Part shown: positions 1 through 10,654 of the stretch, one piece after another
How positions within the stretch are numbered: the stretch's first letter is position 1
How the letters are laid out: each line of letters starts with the position of its first letter
From: Vermamoeba vermiformis
Taxonomy: Eukaryota; Tubulinea; Echinamoebida
Reading direction: 5' to 3'
Assembly: GCA_045837725.1 (NCBI GenBank)
Contig: JBEWZL010000282.1
Location: 62,001 to 126,000 of the forward strand
Length of the DNA stretch: 64,000 nt
Notes under the pieces: model-generated
What the model saw: the letters and a program-made list of their open reading frames with translations, nothing else
What the model was told of the DNA's origin: nothing
The model's database searches: none
Program-made: the position numbers and the translations under genes

Positions 1-358
1 CCGGAACCAGAAAGAAAACTGAACGAACCTTAGCCGCTGTGTTCGAAGCTTCTCAGTCTCAATTCGAAGAGAATCTATGTTTAATTGAGTGGTGGGTAAC
101 TTGGGCATTTGTGGTGTTGCTGTTCTTGGACTCTTTGTAGTCTGTTTTAAAAAAAAATGAACTTTTTTTGTTTGTCCGTCGAACAACTACGACAAGAATG
201 CACTTAATTCTTCTCTAATTTAATTCTTGAGCATATTAAGAATTGAAATTGCACAAATGGGTACTGTCAGGTGATTCATTTAGGCGACATCGCGTGATCC
301 ACACAGAAAAACGAGTGTCAACAAATGAATATCCTTATTAAACAAATTTTCAGTACAT
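1..358. other. No gene seen (upstream of DUF4385 gene)
   Basis: AT-rich sequence without a convincing coding exon. A splice-acceptor-like TTTTCAG ends at 353, just before the first usable ATG at 359, so a 5' non-coding exon of the next gene may lie here. Confidence 0.4.
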
Positions 359-1117
359 ATGCAACGCATTGTCACCGAAGCAATGAAAAGACAGACAAAA
401 ACGGCTTCGGCAATTAAATCCAGCAAACCGATCCGAAAGAAATTGCCGCCTTTCAATTACGGGAAAGATTTCAAGGCCATTGATGTTAGAAAAAATCCAG
501 AAGAATATCAAGTAGGAAAAGGTAATTATAAATCAGATTTCTCGCGTTCATATGAAAATAATTTTAGGTTGCAAACTGGAATACTGATCTGATCTTTCTT
601 TAGGAGAGCAAGGCGTGCTTTTAGTCGAGCCCTATAAATCAGAAATATGCCAATATTGGCGATTTAAGACGCCCGAGATCGCCGAGAACTCAGCGAAGAA
701 GATCTACTCGATGTTTTTGGATTACAAATCGAAAAATGACTTTGTAGGCAAGCATTCAGCCAATAAGTCCAAAATTATTGCCGTATGAATAATATATATG
801 CATTATTAGGAATGGATATGGCTAGGAAATTCTTACAAATGGGATACACGCGCTCGCGACGTTACGCGAACCATAAGACCGGCAGAAAATGGTCGGATCC
901 GAAGGAAAAAGGGAGTGATGACGAGTTTAAGGAGCATACAATACCTAACAAGATCGCAAAATCCAAGAAAGAACGTCAAAGCCAAGAATTGTTGCCGAAA
1001 GATGAAGATCCGATAAAAGCCGCCAGCGCTCGAGTATTTTACGGCTATTATTTGCAAGCGAGAGAAGACGACGAATATAAAAAGAAAAAGAAGGAGCATC
1101 AAGATCGTTATGGTTAA
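359..1117 (+). CDS. DUF4385 family protein, three exons
   Basis: Exons 359-521, 604-747 and 810-1117 join in phase to 204 aa. The product matches the DUF4385 family over its whole length: the conserved core reads KGEQGVLLVEPYKSEICQYW, followed by WRFKTPEIAE, DFVGMDMARKFLQMGYTRSR, RYANHKTGRKW and the C-terminal AREDDEYKKKKKEHQDRYG. The family has no established function that I know of; members occur in bacteria and eukaryotes. The N-terminus (about 25 residues before FNYGKDFKAID) is basic and lacks acidic residues early on, compatible with a targeting peptide or a simple lead. The second intron (748-809) starts with GCAAGC instead of GT, a GC-AG intron, and phase demands it. The start at 359 is the first ATG in frame; an upstream 5' exon cannot be excluded. 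Confidence 0.88.
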
Positions 1118-1335
1118 CTGATCTGTCTTTTTTGATTAGGATAAACTAAAAACGATATTGCTAGCAATCTAATTTGAATTTTTTGATAGCTATTTATACG
1201 ATCAAGTTATCCATCTGTTCTAGGACCTCGTACAAATATGATCAAAATAGGATGAAAAACAAGTAAAGACAGCCGTTTAAAATGGATGAGATCCGGTCAA
1301 ACTTTGGTCAAACCAAAGAATTTATGGTAGCTAGG

Positions 1336-3296
1336 TTAAGTTTGAGTGGTGCAAGAATTGAATGCGGTCTCTTTGACCAAACACTCTCTGTACCACAACT
1401 GATGCTTCACTGGTCCACTGTTGTTCGGTACGGCGAGTGTGGTTGAGGACTGAGGTGCGACAAGTTGCGTGCCAGTCGCGGCAGACACGACACGATGCGT
1501 GAAATCAGTCGTCAAGTCAGCTGTCAGAGAACATTAGAAAGAGCTTTTTTACAAACTTAGGGCCTTACTTCTAGCGGTCGTTGTCTTAATTGTGAAGTCG
1601 CTAGTTTGGCCACTTGAGCATTGCGTTGGCTCTTGAACTGTCACTTCCACTTCAGGACCGAGAACAACTTGACATCCTCCCCAGTTGCGAATCAGTGACA
1701 GTTGATCGGCGTTCAGATCTGATTTTGACATTTTGACACTTAGATCAAAGTAAGAGCGGATAGTACAAACTTACCATGGAAGATGTAAGCGGGTTCTGAA
1801 TCGATTTCTGCGGCGTTCTTCAGCGCCATTGTCAAATTAACGCCGTACGAAGTGATGTACATGAGAGCCATCGCTTGACCAGCCTGAAGCGTCGTGTAAT
1901 ACGCTGGCGAAACCGAAAAATCATTACCGATTAACGGTGAAATTTTGCTCTTCTTAATATCTCGCCCTTTGGGTCCTAATAATTTTTTTGTTAGAATCGT
2001 CAGCTTTGTTGATGAATTGCTCTATGAACAAAATTCAATTCAATTCTATTCTTTGATCAATTAAAGTGTTTTTTTGTTCAAACAGCGTACCTGCTACATG
2101 CACCGATTCAATTACTGACGTATAACTTTCAGCAGGGTTCGTAAAGGACTCTCCAATGTCGCCTTCTTGCCAAGGGAAGCTAAACATAATTAGTATTAAG
2201 TTGACTCATAAGGCAGATTAATCCTTTCTTCACAAACGCCGGTCAAACCAAATTTTTTTGGCAACCGATACGATAATTTTTCATATGTGGTACTATTTAC
2301 AACTATATATGTAGTATAGTCGTGGTATTCGGCTGGAAAAATTTAACGATTAAGAGCCGAGATAAAATAAACTCATTTTGAAATTTCGTTGAAAGTCAAA
2401 CTTTGTCAACGCCACGCTTTCCCCGTCATTAAATGGATAAAAATATTACTTACCTAGTGTAATAACGACCACCGTTCATCGGACTACGATCTATACAATA
2501 GTCCCAAGTTCTCCAATCGCCGTACAATCGCACTCGCTCCGGCTGCGAGCCAATGTTGTTCATGAACAAAATACTGCGCACGTAACTCGTTTCTGAGAAA
2601 AAAAATTAGGGCTTGTACGATCATTAATATTTCCAAATTAGGCAATAATGAAAGTTAATTTTTAAAAATAATAATAAAATTGATAATTTAATTTGATGAA
2701 ATTAGTGCGTTAGAACTTACCGCTAGGAGCGCTAAAGTGTACGTAGCTCTCAAGATTATGAAATTGACCTCGCTTATTCTCATCTGAGTCTAGAAAATCA
2801 GGATACGCAGGACCCCAAATAGCACCGTAGTCACCGACGCATGTAAAATTGGCTGTTGGAACGTACACCAACCCCAAATTATAATCTATTGTATCGTTTT
2901 TGCCTGAGGTCAGCGGGACACCTTCAATTTAAAGGAAGTTAAATCCATCTATTGTTATTGAATATTATAATATTTTTTACCATTAATGCTGTACACATGC
3001 TCGCTCACAAAGCTACTGGAAGCAGACTGCCCGTAGAAATCATGGTAAGAACCCCAACCTTTGAGAATACTAAATGAATATGCAGCCTGTTTCAAATTAA
3101 CGTTAACACATTATTACTAATTATAGTAATGACTTACCGATCCACTGCCATCATTAGTACCAAAATACCATTTCGCGGGAGAATCTATGTATGCACCAAC
3201 TTCGAGATTAGTGCAGCTATTTTGAGCAAATGCACCGCAGACAAGCAATAATAACAGCACGCACACAACGGCCAAAGATGAGCGAGCGCCGAACAT
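1336..3296 (-). CDS. Secreted protein of unknown family, downstream copy A
   Basis: Eight exons (3296-3138, 3086-2981, 2921-2721, 2592-2454, 2179-2091, 1975-1771, 1738-1569, 1520-1336) total 417 aa in phase. The ATG at 3296 opens a clear signal peptide (MFGARSS then a run AVVCVLLLLLVCGAFA). Recognisable blocks shared with copy B are TANFTC/TSYVRS, IWGPAYPD, NLESYVHFSAPS, FPWQEGDIGE, ALKNAAEID, SKSDLNADQL, NWGGCQVVLGP, a Thr-rich stretch, and a C-terminus HQLWYRECLVKETAF ending in TAA. I do not recognise the family; paired cysteines and aromatic residues suggest an extracellular beta-rich protein. The intron 1739-1770 is only 32 nt (donor GTTTG) and is needed to keep frame. The ATG lies in frame with copy B with no stop between them, so this may be the second half of one long protein. 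Confidence 0.72.
1569..1771 (-). repeat. Homogenised exon 7 block, copy A
   Basis: The exon encoding SKSDLNADQL to KTTT and its preceding 32-nt intron are almost identical in nucleotide sequence to 3663-3868, although neighbouring exons of the two copies are clearly diverged. This is the pattern expected from local gene conversion. Confidence 0.7.
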
Positions 3297-5057
3297 CGAG
3301 CTTAAAACTATAGTAATCGAGAGAACGGATCCGATGAGAGACGATGGTCGTGAGGCAGTAGACGTCTTAGTTTGAGTCGGTGTGTTGCTGGTGGGAGAAT
3401 TACTGGTCGTGGGAACGGCGGATGGCCCAGCTGTGACGCAAGCAGTGAAAGGCGTCTCTTTGATAAGACACTCTTTGTACCACAACTGATGCACGACTGC
3501 GCCAACGTCGTTTGGAACTGTGATCGTTGACGACGATTGAGGGGCAACGAGTTGATCACCAGTCTCGAGAACTACACGATGAGTGAAGGCACTTGTAAAG
3601 TCGGCTGAACAGACAGAGCGACATTAGTATCATAATAAGACATTCTAGGGATTTGCACGTACTTCTAGTGGTCGTTGTCTTGACATTGAAGTCGCTAGTT
3701 TGGCCACTCGAGCATTGCGTTGGCTCTTGAACTGTCACTTCCACACCAGGACCGAGAACAACTTGGCATCCTCCCCAGTTGCGAATCAGTGCCAGTTGAT
3801 CGGCGTTCAGATCTGATTTTGACGTGTTGACACTTAGATCAAAGTACCAGAGCGGTGATCGTCAAACGTACCGTGGAAGATGAAAGCGGGTTCAGCATCG
3901 ATATCAGCAGCGTTCTTCAGCGCATTGGTCCTATTTCTGCCGATGCTCACGACGAACATGAGAGCCATTTCTTGACCTGCTTCGAGCTCGGCATAGTCGA
4001 CAGGAGCAACCACTTGAGCGGCCATATCGTGAACAATAAGAACGTCAGAATAGCGACCCTTTGGACCTACAATGATTATTAGGAATGTATGTATCATAAG
4101 TATTAGTAAATACCTCCTACGTGGAGACTATTTGGAAATGCGGTGAATCTGGATGCCGGATCATCGTTGTTTGCACCTAGATCTCCGGCTTGCCAAGGGA
4201 ACCTATTAATAAAAATCGTATTAATAATATTAATTATATAAATAATTTATAGATAATGCATACATCGTTAGATAACGCCCCTCATTCGATACAGTGCTGA
4301 GATCTGCGGCGTATCTCGGCAAGAACCAATCACTGACCAGATGAACGCGTTCGGCAACGCTGCCAACGTTCTTTATGTACAAAACAGAACGAACGTAACT
4401 TGTTTCTAAAAATAGATCAGATCCGGTTATAGATTTTGCCGAATTTTAAGTCTTTGACTCACGCCTTGGTGCACTGTAGTGAACATAAGCTTCAAGGTTT
4501 TGATACCGACCACGAATCTTTTTATCAGCAGATCGGTAATCTGGATAAGCAGGACCCCAAAGTGCACTGTGATCTGTTTCGCAAGTAAAGTTTGCCGTTC
4601 TGATAAAAACTGAACCGGTATCTCCTGAGTAATTCTTTCCTCCGCTTAACGGAACGGCTGTTTTTAAATGAAATTAATATTAACGAATTTAGAAAAAATT
4701 CTAAAATATTAAATCCGTACCATTTATCCAATAGTTAAATAAATTATTGTAGTACCCATTTGATATAGTACCATAAGGGTCTAGCTTAACCTTATAACCG
4801 CTATTCATAATAAATTCGTACACGGTCTTTTTAAAAAAAAACGTGGGTTAGTTATTTTAAATGGTGAACTTACCACGGCCAATACTGCCTAATTATATTA
4901 TACTTACTGAAATCCCATTATCACTATCTTGAATTCCAAACGTCCAATTGCCGATAACACCGCTAGGATCGTTCATCTCTAAATCATTACTTGTGCACAA
5001 GGAGCCATGCACAGGAGCGAGGAGTACGCAAGCGATAAATATTGCGTATTTAAGCAT
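3297..5057 (-). CDS. Secreted protein of unknown family, upstream copy B, runs in frame into copy A
   Basis: Exons 5057-4908, 4826-4721, 4657-4463, 4405-4264, 4202-4114, 4066-3868, 3832-3663 and 3604-(3297). Exon lengths mirror copy A (exons 2, 5 and 7 are identical in length: 106, 89, 170 nt), showing a tandem duplication. The start MLKYAIFIACVLLAPVHG is a signal peptide. After the shared end (HQLWYKECLIKETPFTAC) copy B carries a Ser/Thr/Pro-rich linker of about 30 residues and a hydrophobic tail SSLIGSVLSITIVLSS, which resembles a GPI-attachment signal. No stop codon follows: the frame continues straight into the methionine and signal peptide of copy A, giving a possible 870-aa fused product. 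Intron 3833-3867 is 35 nt. Function unknown. Confidence 0.7.
3663..3868 (-). repeat. Homogenised exon 7 block, copy B
   Basis: Partner of 1569-1771. Only scattered substitutions separate the two blocks, including the last part of the tiny intron (TTTGATCTAAG in both). Confidence 0.7.
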
Positions 5058-5770
5058 TGTTGATGTTATCCAGAAAATAACAAATGAAGTCGGCAACCGT
5101 TATTAATAGCTAAAAAAGTAAATTTTGTTGGAAGGATTGCCAACAATACTGTCGTCGGTTTTTTGAGTTCTAATTAAGAGGAGCTCGTACCACAGCTGCC
5201 CTCACTTTGTAGCAATGTCATATAGACTTGCCACTGCATAAAGGTCGGAAGTAGTTGTAGGACTTGATCAGATCTAACGCGTGAATCCGCTCCTACCACT
5301 GGCAAAAATAATTAATTATTTTATAAATTATAATTTTCCATGATAATACAACAATTAATTATATAGGTGTATCGATGTGGGGTAATTTTGGAATTTTTTG
5401 AATTTATATTTTATTCTAGAATTACCTCATCAAGCAGTACTTCCCTGAAGACGCGTTCATAGTGTCTGATATTTGGCAACCAATTCAGCGATTTAGAAAG
5501 GCTTATTTCAGCGACATTGGTTATTAGTGCTCCGTCAGCTCGATCGTGGAAGATTTTCAAATGCCAGTTTGAAAAACTTTATTGCGCACCTTAAACGCTG
5601 CGCTAAAAATGCTCCATCGTTGAATTAGGTACACCTACTTGTACCAATGGCGAAATAGGCTCCGCGCGGAACGTAAGATACTTGTTACGTTGTTACGTAA
5701 TGAATCACAACCCAACAATAAATTCACTGGCCTTTGGGTCTTTAGATATTATATTAGCACAAAGCACCAG
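5058..5770. other. Intergenic, divergent between secreted gene B and P450
   Basis: No coding exon could be supported on either strand. It separates two divergently transcribed genes and presumably holds both promoters. An ATG at 5639 opens a frame that joins the P450 frame, but the encoded lead is basic and unlike a P450 anchor, so I start the P450 at 5771. Confidence 0.4.
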
Positions 5771-7560
5771 ATGTGGATTTTAGTAGCTTTGGTATTGTTT
5801 TTTGCGCTGATCCTGCTCGGATTCAAAAGGCGCTATGACAGATTCTCGCAATTCAAAGGCATCTCAGTATTGCAGCTCTTCTTTATAAAAAATATTCATC
5901 ACCGAATTACTGCCCTACGAAACGAGAAATTAGTTGTATTAAATACTCCTGCATTTTCAGCAATTTTGGCCACGACTCCGGACAGCGCTAAAGTACGACT
6001 TACTTCGTTAGAAGCGAATTGATTCTTAATATTTATATTTTTAGTTTATTTTATCTGATGCAGAAAGCTTCCCTAAGGCTCCTAGAAATGTTTTACCGAA
6101 GCAAAAAAAATATTTATTATTCAACAAGAATATTTTATTGACAAACGGCGATCAGTGGAGGTACGTGCAGCATTGAAATAATTATTTTTATGCTAATTAC
6201 ATCTTTTAGACAATATCGAAACGTTTTATCGCCACCATTCCATTTTGACGCAGTCAAGCAATGGATCCCGCACTTCCATCAACTTACTCTCGAACTCATG
6301 CAACACTGGACACCTCTTGTCAACAAAAACGAATCAATTGATATTGTACGATGGATGCCACTGTTCACGCTGGATGTGCTTGGTACCACTGTGTTGAGCA
6401 GATCTTTCGACGCGATGAAAGGCAAAGAAGACAAAGAACTAGCCGCCCTTTCAGTGCTATTACAAAGTGCAGTCAGACCGTCAATTATGGTCTTGGGCAT
6501 GGTAAGTGACACGATCATCATGCATCAATCTTTTCATCAAACCTAATCTTCTCTTGCAGCTTGAAAGATTGACGGGCATAACGATGTTGCACGAATTGTA
6601 CACGAACATTGAAATCTTGGACAAATTCTTCATCGAGATTATTAACGTAAGCCATAATCTATAGTTAATATTAACTTACTAACTTACTATGGAATTGTCT
6701 AGTCTCGTAGAAACAAAAAGACTAACGACGGAAAATTCGACTTGATCGATGTCATGTTGAGCGCTCATGACCCGACTTGGGATGATAACGAGGCAAGTAC
6801 AAGTACCGCAAACATCTCTAGCTAGGCAAGCACTAATATACAAGTACTATAGCTCGTGTCAAACGCGTTCATCATGTTCGTGGCAGGTCACGAAACAACC
6901 TCCACCGCACTGACTTGGTTGTTCTATCATTTGGCAAACAACAAGCACGTGCAAGAGAAAGTCGCGGAAGAAGTCCGAAGAGTGTTGAACGGCAAGCCAG
7001 TCGATCAAGATTCACTGAAAGAACTGACCTACATGAACAACGTCATCAAAGAAAATATGCGCATGCAACCACCAGTGTTGTTAACCGCTACACGTGTTGC
7101 TGAAAAGGACGTCGAGTACGAAGGCAAAGTTATTCCAAAGGGCGTAAGTATTCACATGTCAAAAGAATTCAAACGAGATGATTGACACGTGTCAAAATGT
7201 CAGGCTCGAGTCGGCGTTGACATTTACGCGATCCATCATTCCCCCGAGATCTGGGACAATCCTGAAGAGTTCAATCCCGATCGATTCAACAAGCCTACAG
7301 TGCCGTTCAGTTATCTTCCGTTCTCACTCAAGTCACGTGCTTGGTACGTTCTCTTTCATGAAAAATCTTGATAGATAGCTGATACGGATTCGTATTGCAG
7401 CCTTGGCAATCAATTCTCATTGGTGGAACAAGCAGTGTTTTTTGCAACGTTCTTACAACACTTCAAAGTCGACTCTGTTCGCGCGTTCAAACCGATCACT
7501 GGCAATCATCCGGCCTTCAACCAACCTAAAGAACTCAAAGTCAGCTTGAACAAGGTGTAA
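5771..7560 (+). CDS. Cytochrome P450 monooxygenase
   Basis: Eight exons (5771-5984, 6064-6160, 6210-6501, 6560-6646, 6703-6792, 6853-7143, 7204-7343, 7401-7560) sum to 456 aa in phase. An N-terminal hydrophobic anchor (MWILVALVLFFALILLGF) indicates ER membrane insertion. Seen motifs: NGDQWRQYRNVLSPPF (C helix), AGHETTS (I helix, oxygen activation), ENMRMQP (ExxR), EEFNPDRF, and the haem-cysteine loop PFSLKSRACLGNQ. In the haem loop the usual glycine of FxxGxRxCxG is lysine; the cysteine ligand and arginine are kept. The last exon is short and ends without a long tail. Substrate cannot be told; the layout resembles CYP3/4/5/46-like microsomal enzymes. Introns 5985-6063 and 6793-6852 begin with GC. 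A TGACACGTGTCA palindrome sits in the intron at 7183. Confidence 0.9.
7183..7194. repeat. TGACACGTGTCA palindrome 1
   Basis: Exact 12-bp palindrome inside the P450 intron 7144-7203, ten bases before the splice acceptor. One of six exact copies in the window. Confidence 0.9.
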
Positions 7561-7813
7561 TTGTACACGTTAATGATTGATTAAGAGTTATTGTAAAGGT
7601 CCGTGTAAATAGATCTATTAGCTTAATATGTTTCAATTCTATTTAAATCGAACAAAATTAGTTGTAGTATTAATGACATAGAATTGTTATTCAAATCGTA
7701 CAACGGTTCTGGCCAACATCCGGATTCGCCGAAGTTGAGACTACAAAAGCAAATGGTACCGAATTATTAACGTATATCTAGAGGCTGATAGCTAATAAGA
7801 CACTTTTAATTAA

Positions 7814-10450
7814 TTAATACGCCTCCAATTTAACTAACTTCTCGCTCAGCTCCCACAATTCGGTTGCGGATTTGGGATCCAAGGCAATCTTGTTAAAAGG
7901 CTAAATAGCATTAAAGTCAATAAGCTGATTTGAGCGAAAAGTTATGCTATGGCGAAGTACCTGATTTTGACAGCTCCAGAAATAAAGGCAATCAGAAGAT
8001 CCGCGCAAGGCTGGAGACAAAGAGGCAAAAATAGCCGTGTAGGCTCCCTAAAAATAGAAAAATCGTAAGATAACGTCAAATATAGCCAATTGATATTTAA
8101 AGACGCTAATTTTGGCTTCAAATATTACCTCAGCAGGAGTTCGCCAGACCATGCCTTGAGGCAAAATGTCGTAGGCTTTGTCAAACAACCAAGCAACGAC
8201 TCCCGGCATATCGCGAGTGACGCTAGTCTTGACGCCCTATACAAAAAATAGTAGTTAAATCATCAATTTTCAGATCCGGATTTAAAAAAAATTAAATTTA
8301 AACGTCGTGGGACTTACTCCAGGGTGAACAGTAAATACATCGACGTTCTTAATGCCCTTGTTGACGAGTCTGCGCTTCAACTCGATCGACGCCATTTGAA
8401 TAGCCAATTTGCCGCGGACGTACGCAATGAACGGCGAGTAAACAGATCGTTCAAAGTTAACGTCTTCAAACCACGCGCCAACTACAAAGACGTTAGTACA
8501 AGATAAAATAGAAATTACTGTCAAATTGGCAATAGCAAAATGCAAAGTTTTTTCTCAGAAAAAACTTAGCTACAAAACTTAAGCAAAGCTCAATAGCTCA
8601 ATAACTCTGGCTTAATGCCCGATAGATCTATTATATATTGATGCTACTGCGATATGGGGATAGACAGAATACATAGACAGATCTAACGAACCTTTCTTCA
8701 TGACCCAACCAGCTAAAGTAGAGATCAACGTTAGTAACATAAAAATGACGGCTTAGAAACTATGGGGGGTACATAATAGAAGTAGATAGTAGATACGAAA
8801 GCAATGACTGTTTTCTTTCAAAACATCTCGATCTGCTTAATTTTTTTCAACGGATTCAAATTCTGAGCACTTATTCTCAGCTCATGTTATTGACTTAAAC
8901 TATAGCTAATGATATTAATAATATAATACTAGTCTACTTCAATCAAGCACTGATTCAACAGCTTGATCGCTGTTTCTTAGTATAGTACAAATGGCGCGTT
9001 TGCAAATCGAAGAAAATTACCAAAATAATTCAATGAGCTTAATATATCAATATTATACTATAATAGTAGTGCTATTCGCTATTATTATTGAAGTACTTAC
9101 CCCAGTTGTAAGTAGCGGATGTCAAGTTGACAATTCTTGAAGGTCCATTGCGAGCCAATTCGTCGATCAACAAACGAGACAACAAGAAGTGACCCAAATA
9201 GTTCTATATAATACGAATACGTTAATTAGTAACGGATCGAAGATGAAGGACAGAAGATCCGGATCTGATCGAAGCAATTTCGCTTAAGGCACAAGGTGCG
9301 ACTTGTAATCCACGAAACATTATTATTTAGCCATCTTGTATATGAAAAAAAATTAAATCTGCTTATCATGAAAATGCAAGCCAAGATCTGATTTCGGACC
9401 AGCGAGATCTAACTTAGAAGATAGTATAATTGATCCAATAATTATACTTACGATAGCAAAGTGCGATTCAATGCCGTCAACGGTCTTGCCGAATGGTTGG
9501 AACATAACACCAGCGTTATTCACCAACAAATTGATGCGCCAGCCTTTACGCTTGATCTCTTCAGCAAAAGCACGAACACTCTGTTGAGAACCGACATCGA
9601 GGGGCATATACTCGACATTGTAGGGCTTGGAGATGGCCGAGTTGCGCTTTTTGATGTCTGCAATTGCTTCGAGAGCTCGTTCTTTCGATCTGCAACCTAT
9701 TTTTAGAATTTAAAAAGGTTAGTTTCTTTTGCAGGAGCAAAACTTTAGTATTAGCAATCATATTAAAATAGTCATATGCATAATTAAATTTACTCAATGA
9801 CAGGTTTCGGTTAGGAATATGAAGTAAAGAGATAATTTAATAAAAATTAACGCCTTGATACTGCTGTTGATAATTCTCCGCTTATTAAAAAACTACTAAT
9901 AACCGGCTTTCAATATTGATCGCATTAATATATTTAAGCAACACTTACCAATGACAACGCGATAGCCGGTAGCGGCCAAGGCACGAGCGATCTCCAAACC
10001 AATTCCCGTATTTCCACCAGTAACGATGCAAGTATAACCAGTCATATCGCCTGCATCCTTAATAGCTTGGTCCACCTAAAAATAGCTTAAATTAATTTAC
10101 TAAATAAAAAAAATTGACGTAAAAGGTAGATCACCACTGTGAGAGTATATTAAATTCCGAAATTGTTAGAAACTAGTCTAATCCTACTCAATAAATTTTT
10201 TGCACGAATAATTAATGATTTTTAAAATAAATTAACCCAACTGACACACCGTAAAAATAGACGATCCGACAATTTAATTAATTTACCGCATTTAAGCCTG
10301 CGTAAAAGTGTTATAATAATTACTTACTATTTTTGAGCGCTGTCCGCGGTACCAAGTAAGGAAGTCCAGCTCCGCGACGGTGATCCACATTCCAACAAAA
10401 ATCAAAAAGAAGGTGTCCCACGCGTGGCGCAGTTTGCTAACGAGACTCAT
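7814..10450 (-). CDS. Short-chain dehydrogenase/reductase, membrane-anchored, retinol-dehydrogenase-like
   Basis: Eight exons (10450-10328, 10075-9949, 9696-9452, 9203-9101, 8481-8318, 8236-8129, 8047-7961, 7900-7814) give 347 aa. The N-terminus has a hydrophobic segment (DTFFLIFVGMWITVAEL) that should anchor it in a membrane. The Rossmann cofactor motif is TGGNTGIG, the core strand NLLVNNAGV, the catalytic serine region NLTSATYNW, and the active-site pair AYVRGK (YxxxK). These place it in the classical SDR family, close to retinol dehydrogenase/WWOX-like members; NAD(P)-dependent oxidoreduction of a lipid alcohol or carbonyl is the likely reaction. The 619-bp intron between exons 4 and 5 is the longest here and holds a candidate 21-nt cassette exon (8692-8712). 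Divergent from the enoyl-CoA hydratase gene by 204 bp. Confidence 0.9.
8692..8712 (-). other. Candidate 21-nt cassette micro-exon of the SDR gene
   Basis: A CTTTAG acceptor and a G|GTTCG donor bracket 21 nt that keep the reading frame. Inclusion would insert AGWVMKK just after the catalytic-serine strand. Prediction from splice signals only. Confidence 0.25.
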
Positions 10451-10654
10451 GATTATATATAGCACCTAACTGCAATAATAAGTGTTGGTGGTGTGTTGTA
10501 TCGTGTTGGGATCAGTAACTAAATAAAAATCAAAACCCGCAACTAACAAGAGCACAAAATTAAATTAAACCAATCTTGTGCCTCTTACTTACCTCATCAT
10601 ATTTAATATTGCTCAATTATTACAAAGCAAACGAAAGCAAACGGACTGAAAGAT
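10451..10654. promoter_or_regulatory. Divergent promoter region (SDR / enoyl-CoA hydratase)
   Basis: 204 bp between two divergent start codons, with no coding signal. It must contain the promoters of both genes unless 5' non-coding exons extend elsewhere. No specific element was recognised. Confidence 0.4.

Noticed and set aside
5639-5770. Earlier in-frame ATG for the P450
   Set aside because: It would add a basic lead before the hydrophobic anchor, unlike microsomal P450s; the ATG at 5771 begins directly with the anchor.
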